From contig CM032817.1 of the NCBI GenBank assembly GCA_019155185.1, forward strand, positions 9,134,034 to 9,198,033: 64,000 nucleotides of DNA, read 5' to 3'. The position numbers and the translations under genes are program-made. The notes below the pieces were generated by a model. That model worked only from the letters and a program-made list of their open reading frames with translations. It had not been told where the DNA came from and did no database searches. The DNA is from Beaufortia kweichowensis. Its lineage: Eukaryota; Chordata; Actinopteri; Cypriniformes; Gastromyzontidae. Below, piece by piece: positions 1 to 11,400 of the stretch (position 1 is the first letter of the stretch; each line of letters opens with the position of its first letter).

Positions 1-216
1 ATACATGTATAGCTGTGCATTGGCCCCATCAGTTGATAGCTTTCATTAGATATTTCTAAGATCTAATAACTGTCACTGCACATATTGAGTATACACATGA
101 AAATGCACTTTTTATTTTAGGCATTTTATAAATAACATTAAATAACGTCATTGTTTTTATTATTTATTTATAATTGGTCAACTGTTTAGACTCATGGTGT
201 TTCTTATGCGGTCAAG
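1..216. other. AT-rich flank, no gene seen
   Basis: Ordinary AT-rich sequence before the repeat island. No exon, repeat unit or RNA gene was recognised. Confidence 0.5.
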
Positions 217-600
217 ATGTCAAAAATAGACAAGTCGCCAGGAGAAATGTCCCAAGCGTGCAGCTCTGTGTGGCTCAGCGGTGGAGCACTGACTCATGCA
301 CCAGAAGGTTCTGTGTTCAAATCCAGTAACTGGAGTTTAAGTTCTGCTTTGTGTTTCTTATGCAGTCAAGATGTCAAAACAAGAGACAAAGTACCAGGAG
401 AAGTGTTCCAAAGCGTGCAGGAGCTCAGTGTTTCAGAAGGTTCTGTGTTCAAGTCCAACACTGGAGTTTCACGTTCTGCTGTTTCTTAGAGCAGATGTCA
501 AAACAAGGACAAGAGTACCAGGAGAAGGTTCCAGCGTGCAGACACGGTGGTCTCAAGCTGACATCTGGTGTCAGTAGTTGAGCCGGTTCAACGTGTCGTA
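217..600 (+). repeat. Tandem tRNA-like repeat units, left arm of palindrome
   Basis: Three imperfect units of roughly 120-130 bp. Each carries a stretch of the type tgtttcttatgcagtcaaga, then a run ending in gcgtgcag, then a tRNA-like segment. The first tRNA-like segment (about 270-335) has a box A-like TGGCTCAGCGG, a perfect 4-bp D-stem (GCTC/GAGC), and a box B-like GTTCAAATCC. These are internal Pol III promoter signatures, so the units look tRNA-derived (SINE-like). The same units recur in reverse complement at about 980-1420. Open frames here are side effects of the repeat and are not called as genes. Confidence 0.7.
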
Positions 601-612
601 GTATACCTATAC

Positions 613-925
613 CAGTGGGTCTGAAGCTGGGAACGCCTGACTAACAAGTATGAAAGGGGAGACTGTGGAGGTGTCTCCCCGAGTTTCGAGGCATGTGTAG
701 GCAGGGGTTATAGAGCAGAATGTGAAGAACAGCAGAAATTTTATTATTTTGTTTGAAATTGTATTTTTCCCCCTTCCCTACATTCTTATTTAATAAACCT
801 TCACCTGTTCTTCACATTCTGCTCTATAACCCCCTGCCTACACATGCCCGAAACTCGGGGGGAGACACCCTCCACAGTCTCCCCCCTTTCATACTTGTTA
901 GTCTCTCCCAGCTTCAGACCCACTG
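613..925. repeat. Long inverted repeat with central spacer
   Basis: The left arm (613-733) and right arm (805-925) are near-complementary over about 121 bp each, with a few mismatches and small indels. The spacer of about 71 bp is T-rich. The arm carries a G-rich segment, gactgtggaggtgtctcccc at 661-680, matched in the right arm by its complement. A single strand could fold into a long hairpin. No transposase or open frame of note lies inside. It may be the terminal or core part of a foldback-type element, but the family is not recognised. Confidence 0.85.
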
Positions 926-959
926 TATGGTCACGTTGTGACTTGACGACACACTCGAG

Positions 960-1425
960 GCTTTAGTCTCTAGAGAGACAGATGTCAGTGCTCACGTTGT
1001 GACTGGAACACACCTCTCTTGTCTCTTGTTTTGACATCTTGAACATAAGAAACACAAAGCAGAACGAAACCAGTAATTGGACTTGAACACAGAACTGGTG
1101 ATGGTGCCAGAGCTCTACCACTGAGCCACATGTCTTGCACGCTTGGAACACTTCTCCTGGTACGCTTGTCTTGTTTTGACATCTTGACTGCATAAGAAAC
1201 ACAAAGCAGAACGTAAACTCCAGTAATTGGTCTTGAACACAGAACCTTCTGGTGCTGGTGCCAGAGCTCTAACACTGAGCCACATGGAGCTGCACGCTTG
1301 GAACACTTCTCCTGGTACTCTTGTCTTGTTTTGACATCTTGACCGCATAAGAAACACAGAGCAGAACTTAAACTCACAACGTTTTGGTACAGGAGCCAGT
1401 GTTCTACCATCGAGCCACTGAGCTG
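960..1425 (-). repeat. Tandem tRNA-like repeat units, right arm of palindrome
   Basis: Three or more units in reverse complement of those at 217-600. They share the segments cttggaacacttctcctggt and tgacatcttgaccgcataag. Read on the minus strand they contain GTGGCTCAG (box A-like) and GGTTCTGTGTTCAAG (box B-like) blocks. With the inverted repeat at 613-925 they make the 217-1421 region broadly mirror-symmetric about position 769. Confidence 0.7.
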
Positions 1426-1479
1426 ATGGAGTTTTGACTGCTTCTTTTTGAGTGAGGTTTTTGTTTTTGTTATAAATAA

Positions 1480-2870
1480 AAAGAGAACAAAGAACAACTG
1501 GGCATGGATTTGAACCAGAACTTTCAAACACCAATGTCAAGTGTTTTACTACTGAGCCAGTGAGCATGGAGTGTCAGCCAAAGGGGAGGTTTTGTTTTTA
1601 TGTAATTAATTAAAAGAAAGAAGAAAGAACCACAGGGCCTGGGTTTGAAACAGGACTTTCAAGGACCAAAGTCAAGTGTTCTACCACCGAGCCACTAAGC
1701 TGATGAAGTTTTGCCGATTTTCTTTTTGAGAGAGAGAGGTTTTTGTTTTTATGTTCTTAATGGAAAAAAAGAAGGAAGAAACACAGAGCCTGGATTTGAA
1801 CCACAACTTTCAAGCACCAAAGTCAAGCGTTCCACCATCGAGCCACTGAGCCGGTCAAGTTTCAACAACTTTCTTTTTCAGTGAGGTTTTTGTTTTTATG
1901 TTATTAATGAAAAAAGAACAAAAAAACAATGGGCATGGATTTGAACCAGAACTTTCAAGGACCAAAGTCAAGTGTTCTACCACCGAGCCGGTCAAGTTTT
2001 GGCGACTTTTTTTTGAGTGAGGTTTTTGTTTTTATGTTATTAATAAAAAGAGAACAAAGAACAACTGGGCATGGATTTGAACCAGAACTTTCAAGCACCA
2101 ATGTCAAGTGTTTTACTACTGAGCCAGTGAGCCGGTAGAATTTCTGCCTTGTTTTTGGGGGGAGGTTTTTGTTTTTTTAATGTAAATAATTAAAAGAAAG
2201 AAGAAAGAACCACAGGGTCTAAATTTGAACCAAGACTTTCAAGCACCAAAGCCAAGTGTTCTGCCACCGAGCCACTGAACCGATGAACTTTTGGTGATTC
2301 TTTTTTGAGGGAGTTTTTTGTTTTTATGTTATTAATGAAAAGAAATAACAAAGAACCACAGGGTCCAGAGTTGAACCAGGAGGTTCAAGCAACAAAGTCA
2401 AGCATTCGACCACCGAAACACTGAGCCGGTGAAGTGTTGGTGATTATTTTTAGAGGGAGGTTTTTGTTTTTTATGTTTATAATGAAATGTAAGAACAAAG
2501 AACCACAGGGCCAGGACTTGAACCAGGACTTTCAAGCACCAAAGTTAGGTGTTCTACCACCGAGCCACTGAACCAGTGAACTTTTAGCAATTTTTTTGAG
2601 TGAGGTTTTTGTTTTTTATGTTATTAATGAAAAGAAATTACAAAGAACCACAGGGCCTGGATTTGAACCAGGACTTTCAAGCACCAAAGTCAAGTGTTCT
2701 ACCACCTAGCCGGAGAAGTTTTGCCGATTATTTTTTGAGGGAGGTTTTTGTTTTTACGTTATTAATGAAAGTAAGAACAAAGAACCACAGGGCCTGGATT
2801 TGAACCAAAATTTTTAAGCATCAAAGCCAAGTGTTCTACCACCAAACCACTGAGCCAGTAAAGTTTTAGC
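1480..2870 (-). repeat. Ten-copy array of ~143-bp tRNA-derived units
   Basis: Ten direct copies are recognisable by the motif tggatttgaacca and variants near 1503, 1638, 1788, 1933, 2079, 2217, 2363, 2512, 2656 and 2792, a spacing of 135-150 bp. On the minus strand each copy reads as tRNA-like: a D-arm/box A region (GGCTCAGTAGTA or GGCTCGGTGGTA), a short middle stem (for example CACC/GGTG), and a T-arm. In the best copies the T-arm is a perfect 5-bp stem with a 7-base loop (CCTGG-TTCAAAT-CCAGG). The spacer between copies is a conserved run with tttttgtttttatgttatta. The middle arm is degenerate, so these are not functional tRNA genes. Confidence 0.75.
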
Positions 2871-2969
2871 ATTGCAGTGAAACCAAGACAAGTGAAGACT
2901 CATGGGATTTGAACGCAGACTCCCTCATGAGCCAATGATCTTGTAGTATTTTCAGTTTGAGTTGTCTGG

Positions 2970-3970
2970 CCCTCCTGTGGAGGCTTGTGTGTATTGCATT
3001 GTTAAGCCCTCTTGTGGAGGCTTGTGTGTATTGCATTAAGCCCTCTTGTGGAGGTGCGTGTGTATTGTATTGTTGGGCGCTCATGTGGAAGTTTGTGCAT
3101 TGTTGAGCCCTCCTGTGGAGGTTTGTGTGTATTGCATTGTTGTACCCTCTTGTGGAGGCTTGTGTGTATTGCATTGCAGAGCCCTCTTGTGAAGGCTTGT
3201 ATGTATTGTTGGGCCCTTATGTGGAAGTTTGTGTGTATTGTATTGTTGGGCCCTCATGTGGAAGTTTGTGCATTGTTGAGCCCTCCTGTGGAGGTTTGTG
3301 TGTATTGCATTGTTGTACCCTCTTGTGGAGGCTTGTGTGTATTGCATTGCAGAGCCCTCTTGTGAAGGCTTGTATGTATTGTTGGGCCCATATGTGGAAG
3401 TTTGTGTGTATTGTATTGTTGGGCCCCTCATGTGGAAGTTTGTGCATTGTTGAGCCCTCCTGTGGAGGTTTGTGTGTATTGCATTGTTGTACCCCTTGTG
3501 GAGGTTTGTGTGTATTGCATTGCAGAGCCCTCTTGTGAAGGCTTGTATGTATTGTTGGGCCCTTATGTGGAAGTTTGTGTGTATTGTATTGTTGGGCCCT
3601 CATGTGGAAGTTTGTGCATTGCAGAGCCTCCTGTGGAGGTTTGTGTGTATTGCATTGCAAAGCCCACTTGTGAAGGCTTGTATGTATTGTTGGGCCCTTA
3701 TGTGGAAGTTTGTGTGTATTGTATTGTTGGAGCTCATGTGGAAGTTTGTGAGCCCTCCTGTGGAGGTTTGTGTGTATTGCATTGTTGTACCCTCTTGTGG
3801 AGGCTTGTGTGTATTGCATTGCAGAGCCCTCTTGTGAAGGCTTGTATGTATTGTTGGGCCCTTATGTGGAAGTTTGTGTGTATTGTATTGTTGGGCCCCT
3901 CATGTGGAAGTTTGTGCATTGCAGAGCCTCCTGTGGAGGTTTGTGTGTATTGCATTGTTGAACCCTCTTG
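2970..3970. repeat. Minisatellite with ~173-bp higher-order repeat
   Basis: The monomer is 30-37 bp, of the type gccctcttgtggaggcttgt followed by gtgtattgcattgttg. From about 3105 the monomers are ordered into a five-monomer higher-order unit. Landmark gagccctcc/gagcctcc occurs at 3105, 3278, 3452, 3624, 3750 and 3924, giving periods of 173, 174, 172, 126 and 174. The 126-bp period has lost the second monomer. Long open frames on both strands (up to 207 codons) come from the stop-poor monomer; they are low-complexity and show no domain, so no CDS is called. Confidence 0.9.
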
Positions 3971-4019
3971 CTGTCGTTATGCGTTTTACAAACTGTTAAG
4001 TAAAATTTTGTTTTTTGGT

Positions 4020-4115
4020 GCATAAACCCCAGTTTGCATGCTCCCAAATCTCAGGGAAGACACACTCCAACTTCTCCCCCTTTCATGGTTTGGGTATCCA
4101 GACACACCCTCTGAC
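4020..4115. repeat. Second copy of inverted-repeat right arm
   Basis: The segment from catgctcccaaatctcaggg to tctccccctttcatggtttg is clearly related to 841-905 and in the same orientation (cgaaactcgggg then gagacaccctccacagtctc and ccccctttcat). It closes the repeat island on the adipor2 side, so the arrays at 960-3970 lie between two direct copies of the same sequence. Confidence 0.65.
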
Positions 4116-4970
4116 CTTCATGTATTTCACCTTACTTGATATTAGTATAAGGACTGCTCAGTGAATTCAATTGTGTGACTAAGGTTGTTTTGAAAACTAA
4201 CATACGTAGGTAATGAGCACAAATATGTTGTTCACAATGTCTTTTTGTTAAACACAGAATAGGTGACTGTTGAGAGTTACACAGCAACTTTCACACAACA
4301 CAATAACATCGTTAAAGTTTTCAAATTATTTTAATTCATAAAAATTAAAATAAATATCAATGCATGTAAAAATCTCTTTAGAGGAAACTAAAACATTGCC
4401 CTTGTTTAAATGTGGTACATTACAGCACGTTGTAATGTTTCCATGAAAACTCTTTAATAAATTATAGCATGAACAGATGATGACACACAGAACATTACAC
4501 AATGAATGCATCTTTGCCATGTCAGATTATGCCTGTTATGGTTTTGTGTACTTTAAAATAGCAAGTCTTTCATATATTTTTTCCCAAGCCAGGCTGAGTC
4601 AAATCCATTTAGATGAAGAAACAAGAACAAAACATGAGACAACATGGGTGAACAAAACAGCGCTGACATTAACATGAAGGCCGGTGTGAAGTGACTGAAT
4701 GCTGTGTCCTGACCGCTGTGTCCTGACTCCAGGTGTCCTACAGGTATGGGTTTCAGCTGTGTTTAGGACAATAGCATCTTGAGGCATCTTATTGGCCTCT
4801 TCAGACCACCTGCTCAATCAGAAACCAGGTTTGGCAATCTCATTCTTACAAATTCAGTCCACTTCAACTTTATAGGTTTCATCTTTTCTCCTGGGTCACT
4901 GCTGTTGCACCGGCCTCCGTAAAACAAAGCAATGATATAATGATTTGCTTTTTTAAAAACATTTTATAAC
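4116..4970. other. Intergenic stretch, no gene seen
   Basis: AT-rich unique-looking sequence between the repeat island and the adipor2 3' end. No exon, tRNA or convincing mobile element was recognised. Small open frames here have no recognisable motif. Confidence 0.5.
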
Positions 4971-5431
4971 TTTATTTCGTACAAATCTATACAACCCAAA
5001 TTTAGAAATCTTATTTACATGAAAAACTTTAAAATGGCTATTTGCCCACCCCAAGAAACGTTTGCATTTTTATTCTTTTTCTTTTTTTTGAGAGAGTTCA
5101 TATTGTGTCTTTTAAATGCTTTTCTTCTCATAAACAGCAATAATCCAAACCAAAACATCTCCACTTCCTAAACATATTATCTTAGGAAACACACATTGCC
5201 ATCTGAACCCGTGTCCACATTGTCCCATGATGCCTTTTATTTAAGGGGAAAAACAAAGAAGAAAGAAAGCAAAGGGGGAAAATGAAGCTAGGTCACTCTT
5301 TCAGTCTCTGCTGTCCTCATTCATAGGTGTACTCATCATGGGTAGGAGGGACACAGCTGTTACTGGCAGCAATAGTGAGAGGACCGTCGTCTCCCTTAAG
5401 TGGTGCGATTCAGCATCGCAGAGCAAAAAGG
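4971..5431 (-). other. adipor2: adipor2 3' UTR with candidate poly(A) signals
   Basis: This follows the adipor2 stop codon at 5434-5432 on the minus strand. Minus-strand AATAAA hexamers lie at 5241-5236 and 4976-4971, so transcripts of about 0.2 and 0.45 kb 3' UTR are possible. Which one is used cannot be told from sequence. Confidence 0.5.
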
Positions 5432-8400
5432 TCACACGTCGCCCTCTTCCACACAGCCTCCTCCAACTGTGTAGCGAAATTCCTGCAGGTTAGACACACC
5501 GTGGAAGTGCACAAAGGCCCCTGCCACCACCAAGATGTGGAACAGCTGATGGGAGTGGAACTGGCAACAGAAATCAAAGACAGGTCAGATTTTATGTGTA
5601 AAACAAAGGTTTGTGCATGTGACAAAGTATTTATTTAGGGTATTTAATTTAAAGAGTATTTACAGGTGTTAATTCAAGGACAGTTACAGGGAATATTGTG
5701 AAGATATATATTGTGAATTTAGCAGTATGAAGAGTCTTTAAGTAACTGTAGTTTCTTAAAGTTTAAACACAGTTGCTGCTTTAAAGTTATGTTACGGATT
5801 CAGAAACGCCTGTTATTTACCGCAATACTTTTTTATTCAATGCAAAACTTTAGTGGTTAGAGAGTTGGACTTGCAACCAGAAAGTTGCTGGTTCGATTCC
5901 CAGTACCAGCAGGAAACAACTGAGGTGCCCTTGAGCAAGACACCTCACCCCTAATCGCTCCCAGTGTGCCACTGGTAAAGTCGCTTTGGATAAAAGCGTC
6001 GGCTAAATGAATAAATGTAAAATGTAAATGTAAAAAAACAGTAGTTGCATAACATTGAACACTGAAAAATCTAGTATATATATATATATATATATATGAA
6101 ACCGTGAACAGAAACTTTTTACTTTTGTTCTTGTTATATATAATGATGTTAGTGACAATATATCACTGTAAAAATGCAGAATTACTGTGACACTCACCCA
6201 GATATCACACTTTCCAGGAAAGAATCTCTCGGGGATCCGTGCGGCGTACAGACAGGCTCCGGTGATATACAGGACAGCCATGAGGAAGAGCCAGCCCATC
6301 TGACCCATAGTAGTGGCTTTCAGGAAGCCCTCTGAGATCATAAAGTGCAGCGTGGGAACGACTCCGCTGAGCCCCAGACCCACAAACACAGCTGTGATGG
6401 AGAAAACAAGGTCTGTATTAATTATTGCTTTAATAGGTAGTACCCAAATATTGGGTGCCTAGAAAGGCCTAAGCTAAACTGTCCATATGACAGTGCAAGG
6501 GGAGGAGAGTGAGATCTTACCAGCTCTGACTCCTCGGTACTGTGGCGTAGCGAAGAAATCACACTGAGAGACAGTGATGGCGGCGATCCCCAGTATACAC
6601 ACCACGATCAGGTAGATGAAACAGGGCTGAGGGGAGCAGTAGAACGAGTAATACAGCCACGGTACAAAACTGCCCATTATCAGGAACGCAATGCCTGAAT
6701 AGTCCAGTCTGTTACAGGAGGAAAAGACAAAAATAGATTAATTTATATATTTACACTGTGACATAAGCAGGTGTGTTCCTGTGTGTGTGTTCAGGTTAAT
6801 ATTCACATTAAATATTAATTAACACATAAAGCAATAACAATGAATAGTAGTGCATTCATACATAAGCATTAACCAAGACCAATGAACACTTTAAAAAGAC
6901 TATGATTCATTTTTAATCCCTGATACATAATGTTAACTTACTGAACATGACTGAAAGTGTTAAACACTATTTAAGTTATTTTCTGCTTCGCCTGTAATGC
7001 GTATGGTTTGGGTTATGTGTTTCAGGCTGGGGCTCTTACTTTGAGAAGACACGTGACACCCCCTCAGAGTGGCAGTAGACCGTGTGGAAGAGCCAGGAGA
7101 AGGACAGGCACAGAATGGCCCCCAGAAAAAACATGCCAATGACTATCTTCTCCTGGAACGGTGCCACAAATGACATATTGGGTCTGAACATGTACACGAT
7201 GCCCAGACAGAGAAAGAATAGGCAACCTGTAGACACAAGGGGTACACTAGTTACATATGTGTGTTACATTAACTCAGCTGACTGTAAATGTGTATGTAGG
7301 CGTAGCATTTGTTGTTATGTAGGACATGCTAAGTTTAGTATGTTCATAATGACCTTACGTCCTATCCCTTTCATTACAAATGTTTTGTTAAGACTTCTCA
7401 TGTTTGTCCACTAGGTGGCAGAATTAAACAGAGAATGAAGTATTACATGCTAAGCAAACATACCCTTATATTTGAGGTCTAAATATGTTATATAAATAAA
7501 TATAATGTATAATGTAAGTTATAATTAGCTGTATATAGAAATAAAAAGTCGACAAAGTGTGTGACAAACTGGTGTGTGTGTTGTACCTAGAAGATGGGTC
7601 CAAATGTTGCCCGTTTCTGTATGGATTCTGAAGATGCTCTTGAAGCATGCTCTGAAGGAGGGCATGGGCGGCCTGTGTCCATGCAACAGGAAGTCATTAT
7701 CCTTCAGCCAATCAGGAAGGACGTCATGAGGAATGACACGCCATCTGCCTTCCCACATCTAAAATAAATAAATAAATAATACATTTTAATTAAGCACATC
7801 TCAACCGAAACCTAAGTAGTTTCAGAAAGATGACTGGTTGCTCTTTGGCATGTCATTACGCTGAACTCAGGTCTACATGAGTAAAGGCCTCTTATTAAAC
7901 TTCAGAAAGTAATTACACTGTGTGTGTGTGTGTGTGTGAGCAAGATATGACAGTACATTACAGTAATAAGAGAGTCTAGAAGTTAAAGCACATGGAAAAA
8001 GTACACATCAAAAGAATCAGAGAATTTTAAAAGCTGGGATATAATCTATGTCAGTAGATAAACACAGATGTTTTCATCCACAAAAGGTCAACAGATTCTT
8101 GTTGTGAGATGTTTTACAATTTATAAGTTGTGAAACTGTTGCTGCAAAACGTGCTACAGCTTACTAACACTATATAAATGCTTTGTTAAACCAAATCAAG
8201 GACATCTTTAAATTTTACACATGTAAAAAACTGCAAAGGGGAAGCAAAACCACATCTGGATTTTTTTAACATGGTCACAAAAACTAGGTTGCCCAATTCC
8301 TCTAAACAATCTGTGGTCAAACTACTGAGAAGCAGATTACCGAGTTTCCAAAAAGATTTCTGATGAAAACCTCAAACTCATACCAGTCACAGACACAACC

Positions 8401-11400
8401 ACATATTCAATATCAACAGACAGACATCTAACAATACCTAGCAAACAACATGCGGCTCTCACTACAAACTGTAATGTAAGAAGAGCAACATCAAGACATG
8501 CCTTTAAATAAATAAATACACAACAATGAAACTAGGTCGATTGGCTCAACATCAAGACGTGCCTTTCTGTCATCCGTCAAGATCTGTGTTTTTAAAATGT
8601 GCTTTCCTAGAAGTGCACCTTTTAAGACGCCATACCTGAGTGCTGATATTGAATGCCACTGATTGGATCTCAGTCTGTGTTTGCTCACCAACACAGAGAG
8701 CTTTGCTTCCTCTGAGAAAAAGAGCCATTAACGGAAAGGACTCGAGAAAGCCAAAAGAACTTAAGCTGGTTTCTAACACATGGCATGCTACAAAGAGGCA
8801 GTCTTTTAGGAGGACTTCCTGCAATGAGGCAGACTCTCGAGAGGAGAGCGGGACAGGCGTCTGGTTTGGCAGAGATGAGGAGGATGTTGTCTGTATTATC
8901 TGGCACGTTCTCGCAAGGCAGCTGTGAGCACTCAGCCTGGGGTCAGGTGCGCTGATGCTACTTGAAGCGTATAGGACTGCATTTAATCTTTCTGTAGGAC
9001 CCTGAACATGCATAACTCTTGGCATCGCATCTGTGTTTATGGTGCATGAAGTCTCAGCTGTTACATGAACGGACGTGTGTGTTGGTGCATAAGAGAGACG
9101 GTCTGACCTTGTGCACGAATTCCTCCATCCTCTCCATAGCGTGGTGTGCCTGTAGCAGAAGACCTTCATCAGAGCTCCTTTCTTCCTCCTCCTCTTCCTC
9201 ATCTCTGTCTGTCGATTCCTCCCTGTCTTTGCGTGATGCTTTCCTCATGGTAAGGCACTGAAAACACAGAGAAATACAGTCAGTGTCAGTATATACACCT
9301 TTTATACTAGACAGGTAAAAAAAAAATAGGGATTTTGTTAGCTGGTTTTGATTTTTATTAATATTTATATTTGCCCACACAAATATTTACATTAATAATT
9401 GATAATAACATTTAAGTTGTAAGTCAACAATTATATACAGAAAGCAATAATAGCAAGGGGATAATTGTGACCGCCTGTAAAAAACAGGCTAAAGTTAAAT
9501 TCTGAGATAACAAGCTTCAAAATTTGATTTTATCTATAAATATCACAATGATTTCAACCTTTGACATGTCATTCCTCTGTCAATATTAAAGATATCAAGA
9601 TTATATTTTCACAGAATGTTCTTTACAGTATGTAGGATGACTTTATGTAGAAAACAGTAAATCATAAAAAAAATGACTTTAGCTGGATTTTCACAGGCAG
9701 GATCACAAATGATCTATATACAATGTAAGAGCACACTTTTGCATGAAAACAGTAACATGTAACAAAATGTAACCCAAAAACAAAAAAAGACTCATTCTCA
9801 CAAGTTCTTATCTCTGTTAGCCAGCTAGACGCTTTAAAGTTACAATAAGCAACATCATGTAATTTCAAAACTGAATAGTCTATTGTTGTCTGAACGACTG
9901 CTGTGTGTTAAGGACGTCCTGCATAAGTACACTAATTTAAGGTTGTGTCTTCCAGACACCAATAAGACTTCCCACAGGCCATGTTCTTGTGTTCAAAAAC
10001 AGGTGAGCGAGCTCAACAAAACAGAACAAAAACAAGACAGGAAGTGTCTATAAACCAACAATTAAAGAAATAGCACAAGCACACCAATTACTTTTAATTA
10101 CACAAAAACAGTATTATTAAAGGTGACAAAAAGTTGATTACAAAAAAGGTGCTATGACGGCTACAGCTGAGTCACAACCTTTTGGATATTAGCATGCTGA
10201 GACTATAATCATACACAGTTAAAATTGTTTTATCAGACGAGTTTATCTAGTTGACCATCCTGACCAATTCTTATTATAAACTTGAAAACACTCAATATAC
10301 CTCGACTCACAACTATATAGACACTCAGAATCTATAGGAAAGGTCATTTAAGTTCCCGGTCTCCTCTCAGACACACATTCAATTTCATTAATACTGCATT
10401 GATTTGTATGACCTTGCTTACGGCATGTTCTCTTTGTGTGTTGGAGGCAAAGCCCTGCTGACTCGCTCCAATTTATCTCATTTTGTACAGCGCGTGCTAA
10501 TACTAACATTTAGTTCAGTGCACTGTGTGTGGGGGGCATAAACATCAGACCCAAGAGAATTACATACTCTCATCTATCTAACGTACACGTTAGACCCAAA
10601 GGTTATAACTGTGTGTAATCTGTTAACACGTTGTTTCTCAGGTACCTCCAATTTTCAGATAAAAGCAATCTAAATGCACACAAGCTTTCCCAGGACAGCC
10701 TGAGCTAAATAAATAGCAAGTCGGCATTGTTATGTAGCAAATGTGGGACGAGAGAAGGTGTCCCAAACGGATGAAGAGAGCTGGAGAGGGTGAAAGTGTA
10801 AGGTATTGTTTAGGTTAACGAGCTTCTCGTAAGCAGATCAGACTTGGCCAGTGGGACCGTTGGTGTTCGTTAATGGGTGCTGACGTGGAATTAGTGTGGA
10901 AGTAATTCTCTACTAGCTCTGCAAATCAGATCCAGAGGATACAGAGAAACACACACAGCTGGAGGGTATCCTCAACAGAATAAGGTATGACTGTAGCAAA
11001 AATGACCTTGAAAGCATCACCACCAGTGAACAACCAGTAGGGGTCCAACTGCAGCAAACCTGCTCCATTTCAAAGCTGCTCAACCAATGACAGATGAAAT
11101 GAGATTCAACATCTGAAACATGTTATTCACTCTGTTATTAGGTTGGGTGAGTCAATGAAAACGCACAGAAACATAAAAAAAAACGTAACGGTGTCATTTT
11201 GCTTTAACCCTGCAGTGCCATAAATAGACACACTTCAATGGTTTCTAAACTTATCCAGCCTTGTGTTCAGTCATTCGACAGCATTAACTAAATGTTACTT
11301 TTGACTGTAAGTAGTGCTTGTTCATGCAAAACTTTGCCACAATGGTAGGGTGTAGTGGATGCTCACATCTCTCTTTCAAATAAATGTACATATCAATCAT

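Noticed and set aside
985..1567. Minus-strand open frames of 150-180 codons
   Set aside because: They run through the tandem tRNA-like units and repeat the same short peptide motifs in shifted frames; no coding evidence.
217..2870. True tRNA genes
   Set aside because: Box A/B and T-arm are present but the acceptor stem and anticodon arm are degenerate; better explained as tRNA-derived repeats.
2970..3970. CRISPR-like array
   Set aside because: There are no unique spacers; all units are related monomers, and the genome is a vertebrate.
3402..4025. 207-codon cysteine-rich open frame, and a 200-codon frame on the other strand
   Set aside because: Both are produced by the stop-poor minisatellite monomer; they are low-complexity, lack a promoter or domain, and overlap on both strands.
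8570..9202. 210-codon minus-strand frame overlapping an adipor2 exon
   Set aside because: It is in the wrong frame for the exon and runs through the donor site into the intron; it is a shadow of the exon.
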